Notes under the pieces: model-generated | Databases searched by the model: none | The model's input: only the letters and a program-made list of their open reading frames with translations | Told to the model about the DNA's origin: nothing | Made by a program: the position numbers and the translations under genes | DNA from: Chersky-840 sp963764205 | GTDB taxonomy: Bacteria; Actinomycetota; Acidimicrobiia; Acidimicrobiales; UBA8190 | Direction: 5' to 3' | DNA: 64,000 nt | NCBI GenBank assembly: GCA_963764205.1 | Contig: CAVXRN010000002.1 | Location: 124,001 to 188,000 of the forward strand | Part shown: piece after piece, positions 16,900 through 25,647 of the stretch | Position numbering within the stretch: the stretch's first letter is position 1 | Layout of the letters: the number at the start of each line of letters is the position of its first letter

Positions 16900-17632
16900 G
16901 TGCTCACCCTCACCGTCTTGGGATGCGACGGCAGCCACGCGCGATGCCGGCGGGGCCGCCAGCGGGTACCTCGTCCGTTCGTGGGAGTCGGGGACGTCGG
17001 TGTGGATGGACGCCGGGCCCGGCACGTTCGCCAACCTCCAGCGGTTCACCGACCCGTTGGCGCTGTCGGCCATCGTGCTGACCCATGAGCACAACGACCA
17101 CTTCAGCGACATCGACGGGTTCATCACCGCGGCGCGCTGGGTCTACGAGTTCGCCCGTGACCCTGTGCCCGTGTACGCCGCGCCGGGCGTCCGGGCCCAT
17201 CTGACCCAGGACATCGGGGGGATCCTCGACTGGCACGAGGTGGGCGACGGTGATGGGGCGGACGTCGGTGATCTGCGGCTGGCCTTCAGGCGCACCGACC
17301 ATCCGCCGGTGACGTTGGCGACGCGCGTCGGCGGCCCGTCGGGGGCGCTGGGGTACTCTGCCGACACCGGGCCGGAGTGGTCGTTCTCCACCCTCGGCCC
17401 CGACCTCGACCTCGCCCTGTGCGAGGCCACGTACACCTCCGAGTGCAAAGGGCCGCCCGTGCACATGAGCGCCGCAGAAGCAGGGGCCAACGTCCGGCGC
17501 GCCGGGGCTCGTCGCCTGGTGGTCACCCACCGGTGGTCCACGGTCGACGCGCGCGACGTCGTGGCCGAGGCGTCCGAGGCGTTCGGGGGCCACGTGGAGC
17601 AGGCCGCCGTGGGCCGGGGGTACTCGCTGTGA
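16900..17632 (+). CDS. MBL-fold metallohydrolase (Rv1339-like phosphodiesterase), one frameshift
   Basis: Metallo-beta-lactamase fold; the mycobacterial gene in the same position encodes a cyclic-nucleotide phosphodiesterase. The N-terminus LTLTVLGCDGS is in one frame, and from GGAASGYLVRS it continues in the next (break near 16940-16955). The metal site is THEHNDH, with a later SADTG and a final THRWST. It starts with GTG just after the MurI stop and ends overlapping the rph start (GTGA). It lacks the RNase Z substrate arm. Confidence 0.82.
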
Positions 17633-18378
17633 CCGACCCCCGGGCGCTGCGCGCCGACGGGCGCGACGTGGCGGACCTGCGCCCGGTGTCGTTCGAGCGC
17701 GACTTCACCGAGTTCGCCAACGGGTCGGTGCTGGTGTCGATGGGCAAGACCAAGGTGCTGTGCACGGCCTCGGTCGAGGACCGGGTGCCGCCGTGGCTCA
17801 GGGGCGGAGGCAAGGGATGGGTCACCGCCGAGTACTCGCTGCTGCCGGGATCATCGGCCGAGCGCGTCGGGCGTGAAGCGGCCAAGGGGAAGCAGTCGGG
17901 GCGCACCCACGAGATCCAGCGCCTGATCGGCCGGTCGCTGCGGGCCGTGACGGACCTCGTCGCCATGGGCGAGATGTCGGTGACGGTGGACTGCGACGCC
18001 CTGCAGGCTGACGGCGGGACCCGGACGGCCTCGATCTGCGGCGCCTACGTGGCGCTGCACGACTGCTTCACCCGGCTCGTGCAGAAGCGGGTGCTCTCGG
18101 CCCACCCGATCACCGACGCCTGCGCCGCGGTGTCGGTGGGGGTCGTCGACGGGGCGTGTCTGTTGGACCTCGACTACTCCGAGGACTCGCGCGCCGAGGT
18201 CGACATGAACGTGGTGATGACCGGGTCGGGGCGGTTCGTGGAGGTGCAGGGGACGGCCGAGGGCATGGCGTTCACGCGGGGCGAGCTCGACCAGCTCGTG
18301 GGCCTGGCCGAGAGCGGCATCGCCGTATTGCTCGAGGCCCAGCGGGCCGTGGTCGACGTCGCGCCCACCCCTCGGTGA
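17629..18378 (+). CDS. rph: Ribonuclease PH
   Basis: Phosphorolytic 3'-5' exoribonuclease that trims tRNA precursors. The 249-residue protein is the usual length and has the family motifs RADGRDVADLRPVSFERDF, GGGKGWVTAEYSLLPGS, GRSLRAVTDL, CDALQADGGTRTASI and DLDYSEDSRAEVDMNVVMTG. GTG 17629 overlaps the previous stop. The stop overlaps GTG 18375 of the next gene's open frame. It is part of the conserved murI-MBL-rph-rdgB order. Confidence 0.96.
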   Translation: MTDPRALRADGRDVADLRPVSFERDFTEFANGSVLVSMGKTKVLCTASVEDRVPPWLRGGGKGWVTAEYSLLPGSSAERVGREAAKGKQSGRTHEIQRLIGRSLRAVTDLVAMGEMSVTVDCDALQADGGTRTASICGAYVALHDCFTRLVQKRVLSAHPITDACAAVSVGVVDGACLLDLDYSEDSRAEVDMNVVMTGSGRFVEVQGTAEGMAFTRGELDQLVGLAESGIAVLLEAQRAVVDVAPTPR

Positions 18379-18431
18379 GCGCGTCCGGCGACGGCGACGG
18401 GAACGGCGTCGGTGGCAGCGGGAGGATCCGC

Positions 18432-19028
18432 ATGGTGCTGGCCACGGCGAACCCCGACAAGGCGGCCGAGATCGTGGCGCTCGTGACCGACACGGTGGGA
18501 GACCGGGTGGAGCTCATCGCCCGCCCCTCGACGATGGGCGAGGTGGAGGAGACCGGCGACACGCTCGAGGACAACGCCCGGCTCAAGGCGATGGCGCTGG
18601 TCGAGGCCACCGGGTTGCCCGCCATCGCGGACGACACCGGGCTCGAGGTCGACGCGCTGGGGGGAGCGCCCGGGGTGTTCTCGTCGCGGTACTCGGGCGA
18701 GCACGCCTCCTACGACGACAACGTGGCCAAGCTCCTCGACGAGCTCGCCGGCGCGGGCGCGTCGGAGCCCGAGGCCCGGCGGGCCCGGTTCCGCACCGTG
18801 GCCATGGCGTGTTTCCCGGGGGGCCGCGAGGTGGCCGCCCACGGGGTGGTGCAGGGCACGATCGCAGCACAGCGGCGGGGTGAGGGCGGGTTCGGGTACG
18901 ACCCGGTGTTCGTGCCCGACGGCGGGGACGGGCGCACCTACGCCGAGATGTCGAGCGCGGAGAAGAACGCCCGGTCGCACCGGGCCCGGGCCTTCCGGGC
19001 CCTGGCCGTGGGCCTGCTCTCGGGCTGA
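18432..19028 (+). CDS. rdgB: RdgB/HAM1 non-canonical purine NTP pyrophosphatase
   Basis: Hydrolyses dITP/XTP to keep them out of DNA. The 198-residue protein starts MVLATANPDKAAEI and has the family's ADDTGLEVDALGGAPGVFSSRY, GFGYDPVFVPD, TYAEMSSAEKNARSHRARA. ATG 18432 is chosen for the GGGAGG just upstream and the usual length; GTG 18375, overlapping the rph stop, would add 19 residues of Gly/Asp-rich sequence. It is the last gene of the core block. Confidence 0.94.
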   Translation: MVLATANPDKAAEIVALVTDTVGDRVELIARPSTMGEVEETGDTLEDNARLKAMALVEATGLPAIADDTGLEVDALGGAPGVFSSRYSGEHASYDDNVAKLLDELAGAGASEPEARRARFRTVAMACFPGGREVAAHGVVQGTIAAQRRGEGGFGYDPVFVPDGGDGRTYAEMSSAEKNARSHRARAFRALAVGLLSG

Positions 19029-19420
19029 GCGGGCCGGCAGGAGCAGACACGCCGGAGCCCGCCCGATCACGCTGGGGGCTGCTCGATCAGGCGGGGCCCG
19101 GCGGTCCGTACGGCCCGGGTGGGATGGCCGGGGGCATTTTCGGCACCCTCCCGGTCGCTCGCCACCGACTCGGAAAACCAGCGGTCGACGAAGCTCGCGA
19201 CATCTTGAGGGATGGCCGCCCCGCCCACTAGGGACCAAAGTCCCTAAACGGCCACGGGTCGGCGCCGGGCCTTGGGCCCCGGGATTGCGCCGGGAGAGCC
19301 CCGGGCCTGGTCAGAGGGCGCAAAAGGCTCCCCATTGGCGGGGGGTCGGGCTTTGGCGGCACAGTGTCACGGCGCCGCTGCGGACGTAGCGGCGCCCAGT
19401 GCGACCAGGGGAGGCGACCT
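19029..19420. other. Noncoding upstream region of the lipid-degradation genes
   Basis: About 390 bases with no gene seen. It contains a palindrome resembling a DosR box at 19229-19246 and a G-rich stretch near 19340-19350. It is probably the control region for the MaoC gene at 19421. Confidence 0.5.
19229..19246. promoter_or_regulatory. DosR/DevR-like palindrome
   Basis: TAGGGAC-CAAA-GTCCCTA is a perfect seven-base-arm palindrome. The mycobacterial DosR consensus is GGGACTWWAGTCCC, so this differs only at the first base of the central four. It sits about 175 bases before the MaoC gene. Binding is inferred from the motif alone. Confidence 0.5.
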
Positions 19421-19918
19421 GTGCCCGACGACGAGCTGAAGAAGGTCATCGGCAAGCCGATGAGCAAGTCGAGGGTCGTCATCGAGCGAGGGCCCGTCGC
19501 CAACTTCGCCACCGCCGTGTGCGACGCCAACCGCATCTATCGCGATCCCCGGGCCGCGGCCGAGGCCGGGCTGCCGGCGATCCCGGTGCCGCCCACGTTC
19601 CCCTTCGTCATGCAGACGTGGGGCGAGTTCGCCGAGGAGCAGCCCGCCGACAAGCCCACCGGCAACCCCATGGGCGAGGTCATCGGCCCGCTCATGGCCA
19701 AGGGCGGGATCATCCTCCACGGGGAACAGGAGTTCATCTACCACCGGCCCGTGTTCGTGGGGGACGTGCTCGTGGGCGAGGGGTACGTGACCGACGCCTA
19801 TGCCAAGGAGTCCAAGGGCAAGACGATGACGTTCCTCGTGACCGAGACGGTGTGGCGCGACGAGAAGACGTCGGAGCCCGTCGTCACCTCGCGCTTCAAC
19901 CTCATCCACCGGGGCTGA
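19421..19918 (+). CDS. MaoC-like dehydratase, N-terminal hot-dog type (HadA-like)
   Basis: A 165-residue hot-dog fold protein. It has the FAS1-type N-terminal MaoC pattern: VVIERGPVANFATAVCD, AIPVPPTFPFVMQTW and ILHGEQEFIYHRPVFVGD. In actinobacteria this type pairs with a second catalytic MaoC subunit, as in HadAB or ChsH1/ChsH2; a candidate partner is at 22902. GTG 19421 has GGGGAGG at 19409-19415. The downstream genes point to degradation of acyl-CoA or steroid side chains. Confidence 0.85.
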   Translation: MPDDELKKVIGKPMSKSRVVIERGPVANFATAVCDANRIYRDPRAAAEAGLPAIPVPPTFPFVMQTWGEFAEEQPADKPTGNPMGEVIGPLMAKGGIILHGEQEFIYHRPVFVGDVLVGEGYVTDAYAKESKGKTMTFLVTETVWRDEKTSEPVVTSRFNLIHRG

Positions 19919-20003
19919 GCGTCCCCGACGACCCGGGGCCGACTCTCGCCATGGGTGCCATCGGCCGTGTTGTCCCAGGTCGGGCGATGCTAGAACGAGC
20001 GTT

Positions 20004-20453
20004 ATGAAGACCTCACTGCTCAACGGCGCCCAGTGGGCCGCGGTGCTGCGGATCGGGCTCGGGCTGTGGTGGCTCGAGAGCTTCCGCCACAAGAACCTGA
20101 CGGCCTGGATCAAGCGACAGGCGGGCATCAACTGGGCCGCCGACATCGCATCCAAGCACCGCTGGAAGGTCGTGGGCCGGGGCTTCGACGCCGTGGTCAA
20201 GCCGAACCCGAAGGTCATGACCTGGGTCATCCTCATGAGCGAATTGGCGCTCGGCCTCGGGATCACCCTCGGATTCCTCACCCCGGTGGCGCTGTTCGCC
20301 AGCATCGCCCTGAACCTCTTGTACTTCGTCCTCATGATCCACGACTGGGCCGAACAGGGGCAGAACTACATGATGGTGCTGGCCGCGGTGGTGATCCTGG
20401 GGACCCACGGGTGGCAGGTGTGGTCGCTCGACCACGCCATCGGCTGGTTCTGA
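20004..20453 (+). CDS. DoxX-like integral membrane protein
   Basis: A 149-residue membrane protein with four hydrophobic segments (around residues 10-25, 70-90, 92-112 and 120-138). It starts with AAVLRIGLGLWWLESFRHKNL, which resembles the DoxX/DoxD helix 1 pattern. The role is unclear; the family includes membrane partners of redox or thiol systems. It stands alone between the MaoC gene and the acyl-CoA dehydrogenase on the same strand. A weak -10-like TAGAAC lies only about eight bases before the start, so the transcript may be nearly leaderless. Confidence 0.75.
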   Translation: MKTSLLNGAQWAAVLRIGLGLWWLESFRHKNLTAWIKRQAGINWAADIASKHRWKVVGRGFDAVVKPNPKVMTWVILMSELALGLGITLGFLTPVALFASIALNLLYFVLMIHDWAEQGQNYMMVLAAVVILGTHGWQVWSLDHAIGWF

Positions 20454-20471
20454 GCTCAGAGCGCTCGAGGA

Positions 20472-20547
20472 CCAGATAGACAGGGTTCAGGGCCAGGTAG
20501 ACGGGGTTCAGGGCCAGGTAGACAGGGTTCAGGGCCAGGTAGACGGA
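20472..20547 (+). repeat. 21-bp tandem repeat in the acyl-CoA dehydrogenase leader
   Basis: Three full units and a partial fourth of a 21-base motif (ccaggtagacrgggttcaggg) start at 20472, 20493, 20514 and 20535. The array ends just before the ribosome binding site (aggag) of the gene at 20561. Units differ at one or two positions. It has no spacers, so it is a minisatellite and not a CRISPR. Confidence 0.9.
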
Positions 20548-20560
20548 CAGGAGTTCGAGA

Positions 20561-22818
20561 ATGCCCATCGGGATCGGGGAGGACCACGAGGAGCTGCGCC
20601 GCACCGTGCGGCGGTGGCTCGAGGCGCGCTGCCCGCCCGAGGTGCCGCGCGCCCTGCTCGACGCGCCGACAGAGACGATGCCGCCGTTCTGGGACGAGTT
20701 GGCGGGTCAGGGCTGGCTGGGCATCCACGTGGCCGAGGAGCACGGCGGCCAGGGCTTCGGCATGCTCGAGGCGGCCGTCGTGGTCGAGGAGATGGCCCGG
20801 GCGGTGATGCCGGGCCCGGCGCTGCCCACCATGCTCGCTGCCGCGGTGCTGGCCGCCGGCGCCGACGACGCCCAACGCAAGGTCCTGCTCGCCCCGTTGG
20901 CCGACGGCACGCTCCCCACCGCCGTGGCGCTTCCGGGCGTCGGTGCCCTCGTGGGGCGGCGCGACGGCGACGGGTCACTGGAGGTCCGCGGGGAGCTGGG
21001 CCCCGTGCTCGGCGCCACGCTGGCCCACCGGCTCCTGGCTCCGGTGGAGCTCGATGGTGGCGACCCCGATGGTGGCGACCCCGATGGTGACAACGCCGTG
21101 TGGTGCGTGATCGACCTCGAAGGCGACGGGGTCACGCGAGCCCCGCTGGCGAGCCTGGACCCGACCCGACGGGTCGGCAGCGTGACGGTCTCAGGTGCGG
21201 TGGTCGTCCCCGAGCGTCAGCTGCCCTCGGTCACGAGTGTCATGGTGCGCGACCTCGCGCTCGTGTTGGGCGCGGCGGAATGTGCGGGCGGGGCCCGGTG
21301 GTGTCTCGACGTGGGGACGGCCTATGCCATCGAGCGGCGCCAGTTCGGCCGGCCCATCGGCCAGTTCCAGGCGATCAAGCACCGCCTGGCCGACATGCTG
21401 GTGGCGGTGGAGCAGGTCACGGCGCTGGCGTGGGACGCCGCCCAGGCCGCCGACGCCGGCGACGCGGACCAGGCGCGGCTCTCGGCCGTGCTGGCCGGAG
21501 CCTTCGCCCTCGACGCCTACGTGGCGTGCGCAGAGGCCTGCATCCAGATCCTCGGGGGCATGGGGTTCACGTGGGAGCACGACGCCCACCTCCACCTGCG
21601 CCGGGCCCTGACGGTGCGACAGCTGCTCGGGCCGAGCTCGACCTTGCGCACCGAGGCGACGCGCGCCGCGCTGCACGGGAGCCGCCGCCGGCTCGAGATC
21701 GAGCTGCCCGAGGAGGCCGAGCGCATCAGGGACGAGGTGCGCGCCGTGATCGCCGAGGTGGCCGCCGCCCCCGATGCGGAGGAGCGTCGTCGGCGCCTGG
21801 TCGACACGGGACTGCTCACCCCGCATTGGCCCGCGCCGTGGGGACGCGGGGCGGGACCGGTCGAGCAGCTGGTCATCGACGAGGAGCTCGCCGCGGCCCA
21901 CGTGCACCGGCCGCACCTGGCCGTCGGCGCGTGGGCGCTGCCCACGATCATCGCCCACGGAACGGCGCAGCAGCAGGAGCGGTGGGTCGGCCCCACGATG
22001 CGGGGCGAGCTCGTGTGGTGCCAGCTCTTCAGCGAGCCCGGCGCGGGCAGCGACCTGGCCGCGCTCTCCATGCGCGCCACCCGGCACGACGGCGGTTGGG
22101 TGCTCAACGGTCAGAAGGTGTGGACGTCGATCGCCCAGCAGCGCCGACTGGGGGATCTGTCTGGCGCGGAGCGACCCCGAGGCGCCCAAGCACGAGGGCA
22201 TCACGTACTTCATCGTCGACATGCACACCGAGGGCATCGAGGTCCGACCCCTGCGCGAGATCACCGGGGCGGCGATGTTCAACGAGGTGTTCTTCACCGA
22301 CGTGTTCGTGCCCGACGACTGCGTGGTGGGAGCGGTGAACGGGGGGTGGCGCCTGGCCCGCACCACGCTCGCCAACGAGCGCGTGTCGATGGCGGGCGGT
22401 GCCACGTGGGGATTCGGGATCGAGGGGATCCTCAAGGGCATCAAGGCCTCACAGCGAGACCGGAGGGCCCGAGGACACGGTGGCCCTCGACGGCGTCGGC
22501 GCGTTGTTGGCCGAGGCGCAGTCCCTTGCTCTGCTCGGAGCCCGGACCACGCTCCGGTCGGTGTCGGGCGTGGAGCCCGGACCCGAGGCGAGCGTGCGCA
22601 AGCTCCTCGGCGCCGAGCACGAGCAGCGTCTGCAGGAATTCGGGCTCGTGCAGCTCGGGCCCCGGGGGGCGACCACCGAGGACGACGCGGGCCGGTGGAG
22701 CCAGGGATTTCTCTCCGCCCGCTGTCTGACCATCGCCGGGGGCACGAGCGAGGTGCAACGCAACGTGATCGGCGAGCGCATCCTGGGGTTGCCGCGCGAC
22801 CCCGAGCCCGGTGGTTGA
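20561..22818 (+). CDS. Double-domain acyl-CoA dehydrogenase (FadE34-like), two frameshifts
   Basis: A ~750-residue FAD enzyme with two fused acyl-CoA dehydrogenase halves, as in FadE34-type proteins of cholesterol side-chain breakdown. The first half (~1-370) has AYAIERRQFGRPIGQFQAIKHRLADM and ILGGMGFTWEHDAHLHLRRA. The second half has GELVWCQLFSEPGAGSDLA, GWVLNGQKVWTSIAQ, YFIVDMHTEGIEVRPLREI and the C-terminal GGTSEVQRNVIGERILGLPR. One extra base at ~22142 and another shift near 22450-22466 break the frame; neither removes conserved sequence. ATG 20561 follows AGGAG after the repeat array. Confidence 0.88.
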
Positions 22819-22861
22819 CGCAGCGCCGCCGACACGTGACACGTTTGACACGACCGGGACA

Positions 22862-22880
22862 CGCCGGAGAAGCTCCGGCG
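22862..22880 (+). terminator. Hairpin between acyl-CoA dehydrogenase and MaoC genes
   Basis: Perfect eight-base stem (cgccggag / ctccggcg) with a three-base loop. There is no U-tract. It lies 21 bases before the next start and could act as a weak terminator or an mRNA processing and stability element. Confidence 0.45.
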
Positions 22881-22901
22881 ACCAGGCAAGGAGAGGTGGA
22901 C

Positions 22902-23334
22902 ATGGCTCAGGCCACGCTGTACTTCGAGGACGTCAACGAGGGCGACGAGGCATCGGCGTCGAGCCACACCCTCACCCGGACCGATCTGGTGCGCTACGCC
23001 GGCGCGTCGGGGGACTACAACCCCATGCACCACGACGAGATCCTGGCCACCGCCGCGGGGCAACCCAGCGTGTTCGGCCACGGGATGTTCTCCATGGGCC
23101 TGCTGGGCACCGCGCTCACCGACTACGTCGGGCCCGGGAACCTCACCCACTACAAGGTGCGGTTCTCCCGCCAGACCTGGCCGGGGGAGGAGCTGACCAC
23201 CAAGATCGTGGTCACGGGCAAGCGTGTCGAGAACGGGCAGAACCTGGTGGACGCTCGAGTGCAGCCTGGCCAACGGCGACGGTGAGGTGAAGGTCGTGGG
23301 CGAGGCGACTGCCGCCCTGCCCAGCAAGGCCTGA
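22902..23334 (+). CDS. MaoC-like dehydratase (HadB-like), one frameshift
   Basis: A 143-residue hot-dog hydratase. The catalytic region is LVRYAGASGDYNPMHHDEILA, with the Asp/His pair of the MaoC motif, followed by VFGHGMFSMGLLGTALTDY. One frame change near 23255 moves the end from LVDARVQ to LECSLANGDGEVKVVGEA, which is the expected closing strand. ATG 22902 has GGAGAGG upstream. It is the likely catalytic partner of the protein at 19421. Confidence 0.87.
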
Positions 23335-23341
23335 GCCGGGC

Positions 23342-23914
23342 TCAGCAGCCCGGCGGGCTCCCGGTCTTGCCCTCGGCGGTGTAGAAGAGGCCGAGCAGCG
23401 TGCAGATCGTCACTTTCGATACGAGCCAGTGGCCGTTGGTGTACACGGCGTAGCCGTTGTTGTTGGGCAGGATCGCCGTTCCCCCCGTGCCGAGGATGTC
23501 GTAGACCACGTGCGCGCACTGCGACGGGAGCGACTGCTTGGCGCACTGGGCCGGGGTCAGGATCTTGACGGTGTGGATCTTCGCCCCCTGCGCCGCGCTG
23601 GCCTCGGACGACGACAGCGCCTGCTGCATCGCCCCGCTGATCTGCTGGCCGTCCTGGATGACCACGAGTTTGCCCGACAGGTCCGGGTTGGAGAGGTTGA
23701 ACAAGGTGTTGTAGGCGGTCGTGATGGCGGCCGTGGCCTGGGCGGGGTTGATCTTGACCGTGGTCGTGGTGGCGGCCGTGGGGCTCGAGCTGCTGCACGC
23801 CGCCGCGCCCAGACTGAGCCCCGCCACCACCGCGACGGCCACGATCCGAGCCGAGCGCGGTCGGGCGGGATGCCGCCTCGCCCTGGCCGTCGTGGTCCTG
23901 TGAAGTCCGAGCAT
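23342..23914 (-). CDS. Putative secreted lipoprotein of unknown function
   Basis: A 190-residue protein with a basic N-terminus, a hydrophobic stretch (IVAVAVVAGLSLGAAAC) ending in a lipobox, and a Ser/Thr-rich linker. The mature part is Ala- and Gln-rich with PAQATAAITTAYNTLFNL, and has three cysteines near the C-terminus. ATG 23914 is chosen because GGGGAGGG precedes it and it places the signal sequence correctly. It converges with the MaoC gene (stops seven bases apart). No family is recognised with certainty. Confidence 0.75.
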   Translation of the reverse strand: MLGLHRTTTARARRHPARPRSARIVAVAVVAGLSLGAAACSSSSPTAATTTTVKINPAQATAAITTAYNTLFNLSNPDLSGKLVVIQDGQQISGAMQQALSSSEASAAQGAKIHTVKILTPAQCAKQSLPSQCAHVVYDILGTGGTAILPNNNGYAVYTNGHWLVSKVTICTLLGLFYTAEGKTGSPPGC

Positions 23915-24091
23915 GTCTGGCCCTCCCCTTTGCATCGGTCTGCCGCTCCCCGTCGGGCTGCCCGAGGTTATCCGGATCCCCGGCGTCGTACCTGACATTC
24001 TCGTCAGGGACGGCGGCCGGGTGTCGGTCCTGTCCCGACGGGCCGCCGCCGGCGTCGGGGCCGGGCTCGGCGCCCGATCAGCGCGCCGGGG

Positions 24092-24994
24092 TCAGAAGGT
24101 GAAGGGCGGGAGTCCCGAGTCGCGAGTGGCGAAGAGCGTCGACTTGTTGTCGGCCAGCTCCTTGGGCGTCCAGGCCGAGTCGCGCTTCACCTCGCCCGCG
24201 GGCTGCCACCCCTGCATGACCCAGACCGATCCGCCGTAGACGACGAAGTTCTGCCCGTTCACGTCAGCCGCCTCGTCCGAGGCCAAGAAGGCCACCAGCG
24301 GTGCCACGTTCTCGGGGGCGAAGGCGTCGAACTTGCCCTCCTCGGCCTTGGCCATGTCGCCGAAGAGGTCCTCGGTCATGCGCGTCCGGGCGCGGGGGGA
24401 GATGGCGTTCACGGTCACGCCGTAGCGGGCGAGCTCGCGACCCAAGATGATGGTCATGGCGGCGATGCCGGCCTTGGCGGCTCCGTAGTTGGCCTGACCG
24501 GCGTTGCCGAACAGCCCGGCTTCCGAGGCGGTGTTGATGATGCGGCCCGAGACCTCTTCGCCACCCTTGGCCCGGTTGCGCCAGTGGACCGCGGCGAAGT
24601 GAGACAGGGCGAAGTGGCCCTTGAGGTGGACCCGGATGACGTCGTCCCAGTCGGACTCGTCCATGTTGAAGCTCATCTTGTCCCGCAGGATGCCGGCGTT
24701 GTTGACCAGGATGTCGAGCTGACCCCAGGCGTCGACGGCCTGGCCCACCAGGGCTTCGGCCCCGGCCCACGAGCTGACGTCACTGCTGTTGAGCAGGGCC
24801 TCGCCTCCGCCCGCCACGATGTCCTGCACGGTCTGCTCGGCCGGGTGGACGTCCGCACCCCCACCGTCGCGCGCCGCGCCCACGTCGTTGACGATCACCT
24901 TGGCGCCTTCTGCTGCGAGGAGCAGCGCCTCGGCCCGCCCGATCCCGCGCCCGGCCCCGCTGACGATGGCGGTCTTCCCGTCGAGCATGCCCAT
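24092..24994 (-). CDS. Short-chain dehydrogenase/reductase (3-hydroxyacyl-CoA dehydrogenase type)
   Basis: A 300-residue NAD(P) enzyme. Its cofactor loop is GAGRGIGRAEAL, with NDVGAARDG after strand 2, NNAGILRDKMSFNM, the catalytic Ser in INTASEAGLFG, and YGAAKAG. The N-terminal layout resembles the dehydrogenase half of multifunctional beta-oxidation enzymes (17-beta-HSD type 4). The gene neighbours (two MaoC hydratases, an acyl-CoA dehydrogenase, DUF35) fit a step in acyl-CoA or steroid degradation. Divergent from the DUF35 gene at 25211. Confidence 0.9.
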   Translation of the reverse strand: MGMLDGKTAIVSGAGRGIGRAEALLLAAEGAKVIVNDVGAARDGGGADVHPAEQTVQDIVAGGGEALLNSSDVSSWAGAEALVGQAVDAWGQLDILVNNAGILRDKMSFNMDESDWDDVIRVHLKGHFALSHFAAVHWRNRAKGGEEVSGRIINTASEAGLFGNAGQANYGAAKAGIAAMTIILGRELARYGVTVNAISPRARTRMTEDLFGDMAKAEEGKFDAFAPENVAPLVAFLASDEAADVNGQNFVVYGGSVWVMQGWQPAGEVKRDSAWTPKELADNKSTLFATRDSGLPPFTF

Positions 24995-25210
24995 GAGGTG
25001 TCCTCCTGCTTCTGCTTCACAGCTTCGTGGGTCGGCGCCCGCCGACCGGGCCCGGCGTCACGTTGACGCCGGATCTGGAACCCGGGCAGCATGGCCGATG
25101 GCGCCAGCCAGGGTCAACACGGCCGTGCGCAGCCACCGGCCCCCGGTGCGAGCCACGGTGACGCCGGTATCCCGAGCACGAACGAGCCCGAGCACGAATG
25201 AGGCAGACAC

Positions 25211-25621
25211 ATGGCGACGACCCGGTTCGACCTTCCCACCACCGACGACTTCACCCAGCCGTGGTGGGACGCGGTGGCCGAAGGCCGTCTCCTGCTCATG
25301 CGCTGCTCGACCTGCGGTGAGGCGCACTACTACCCCCGGCCGTTCTGCCCCCGCTGCGGGGCCGACACCGTGGCGTGGGAAGAGGCCAGCGGCGACGCCA
25401 CGCTCTACACCTGGTCGATCGTCCACCAGAACGACCTGCCCCCCTTCAACGGGCGCGTGCCCTATGTGGCCGCGGTCGTCGACCTGGCCGAGGGGCCCCG
25501 GATGATGACCAACGTGGTCGAGTGCGAGTTCGACGACCTGGTGGTGGGCATGGCGCTGCGGGTGGAGTTCACCGACATCGGCGACGGGTATCACGTCCCG
25601 ATGTTCCGCCCCGCGCCGTAG
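25211..25621 (+). CDS. Zn-ribbon/OB-fold protein (DUF35)
   Basis: A 136-residue protein. A rubredoxin-like zinc ribbon (CSTCGEAHYYPRPFCPRCG, residues ~31-50) is followed by an OB-fold (TLYTWSIVHQND ... RMMTNVVECEFDDLVVGMAL). DUF35 proteins bind acyl-CoA and act as partners of thiolases or of MaoC hydratases (as in ChsH2 and Ltp2 complexes). No thiolase is next to it in this window. Convergent with the glycosyltransferase gene that follows (26 bases). Confidence 0.9.
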   Translation: MATTRFDLPTTDDFTQPWWDAVAEGRLLLMRCSTCGEAHYYPRPFCPRCGADTVAWEEASGDATLYTWSIVHQNDLPPFNGRVPYVAAVVDLAEGPRMMTNVVECEFDDLVVGMALRVEFTDIGDGYHVPMFRPAP

Positions 25622-25647
25622 GGGCTCGCCCCAGGACGTCGGACCCG

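Noticed and set aside
20472..20547. CRISPR array
   Set aside because: Repeats are contiguous with no unique spacers and no cas genes are nearby.
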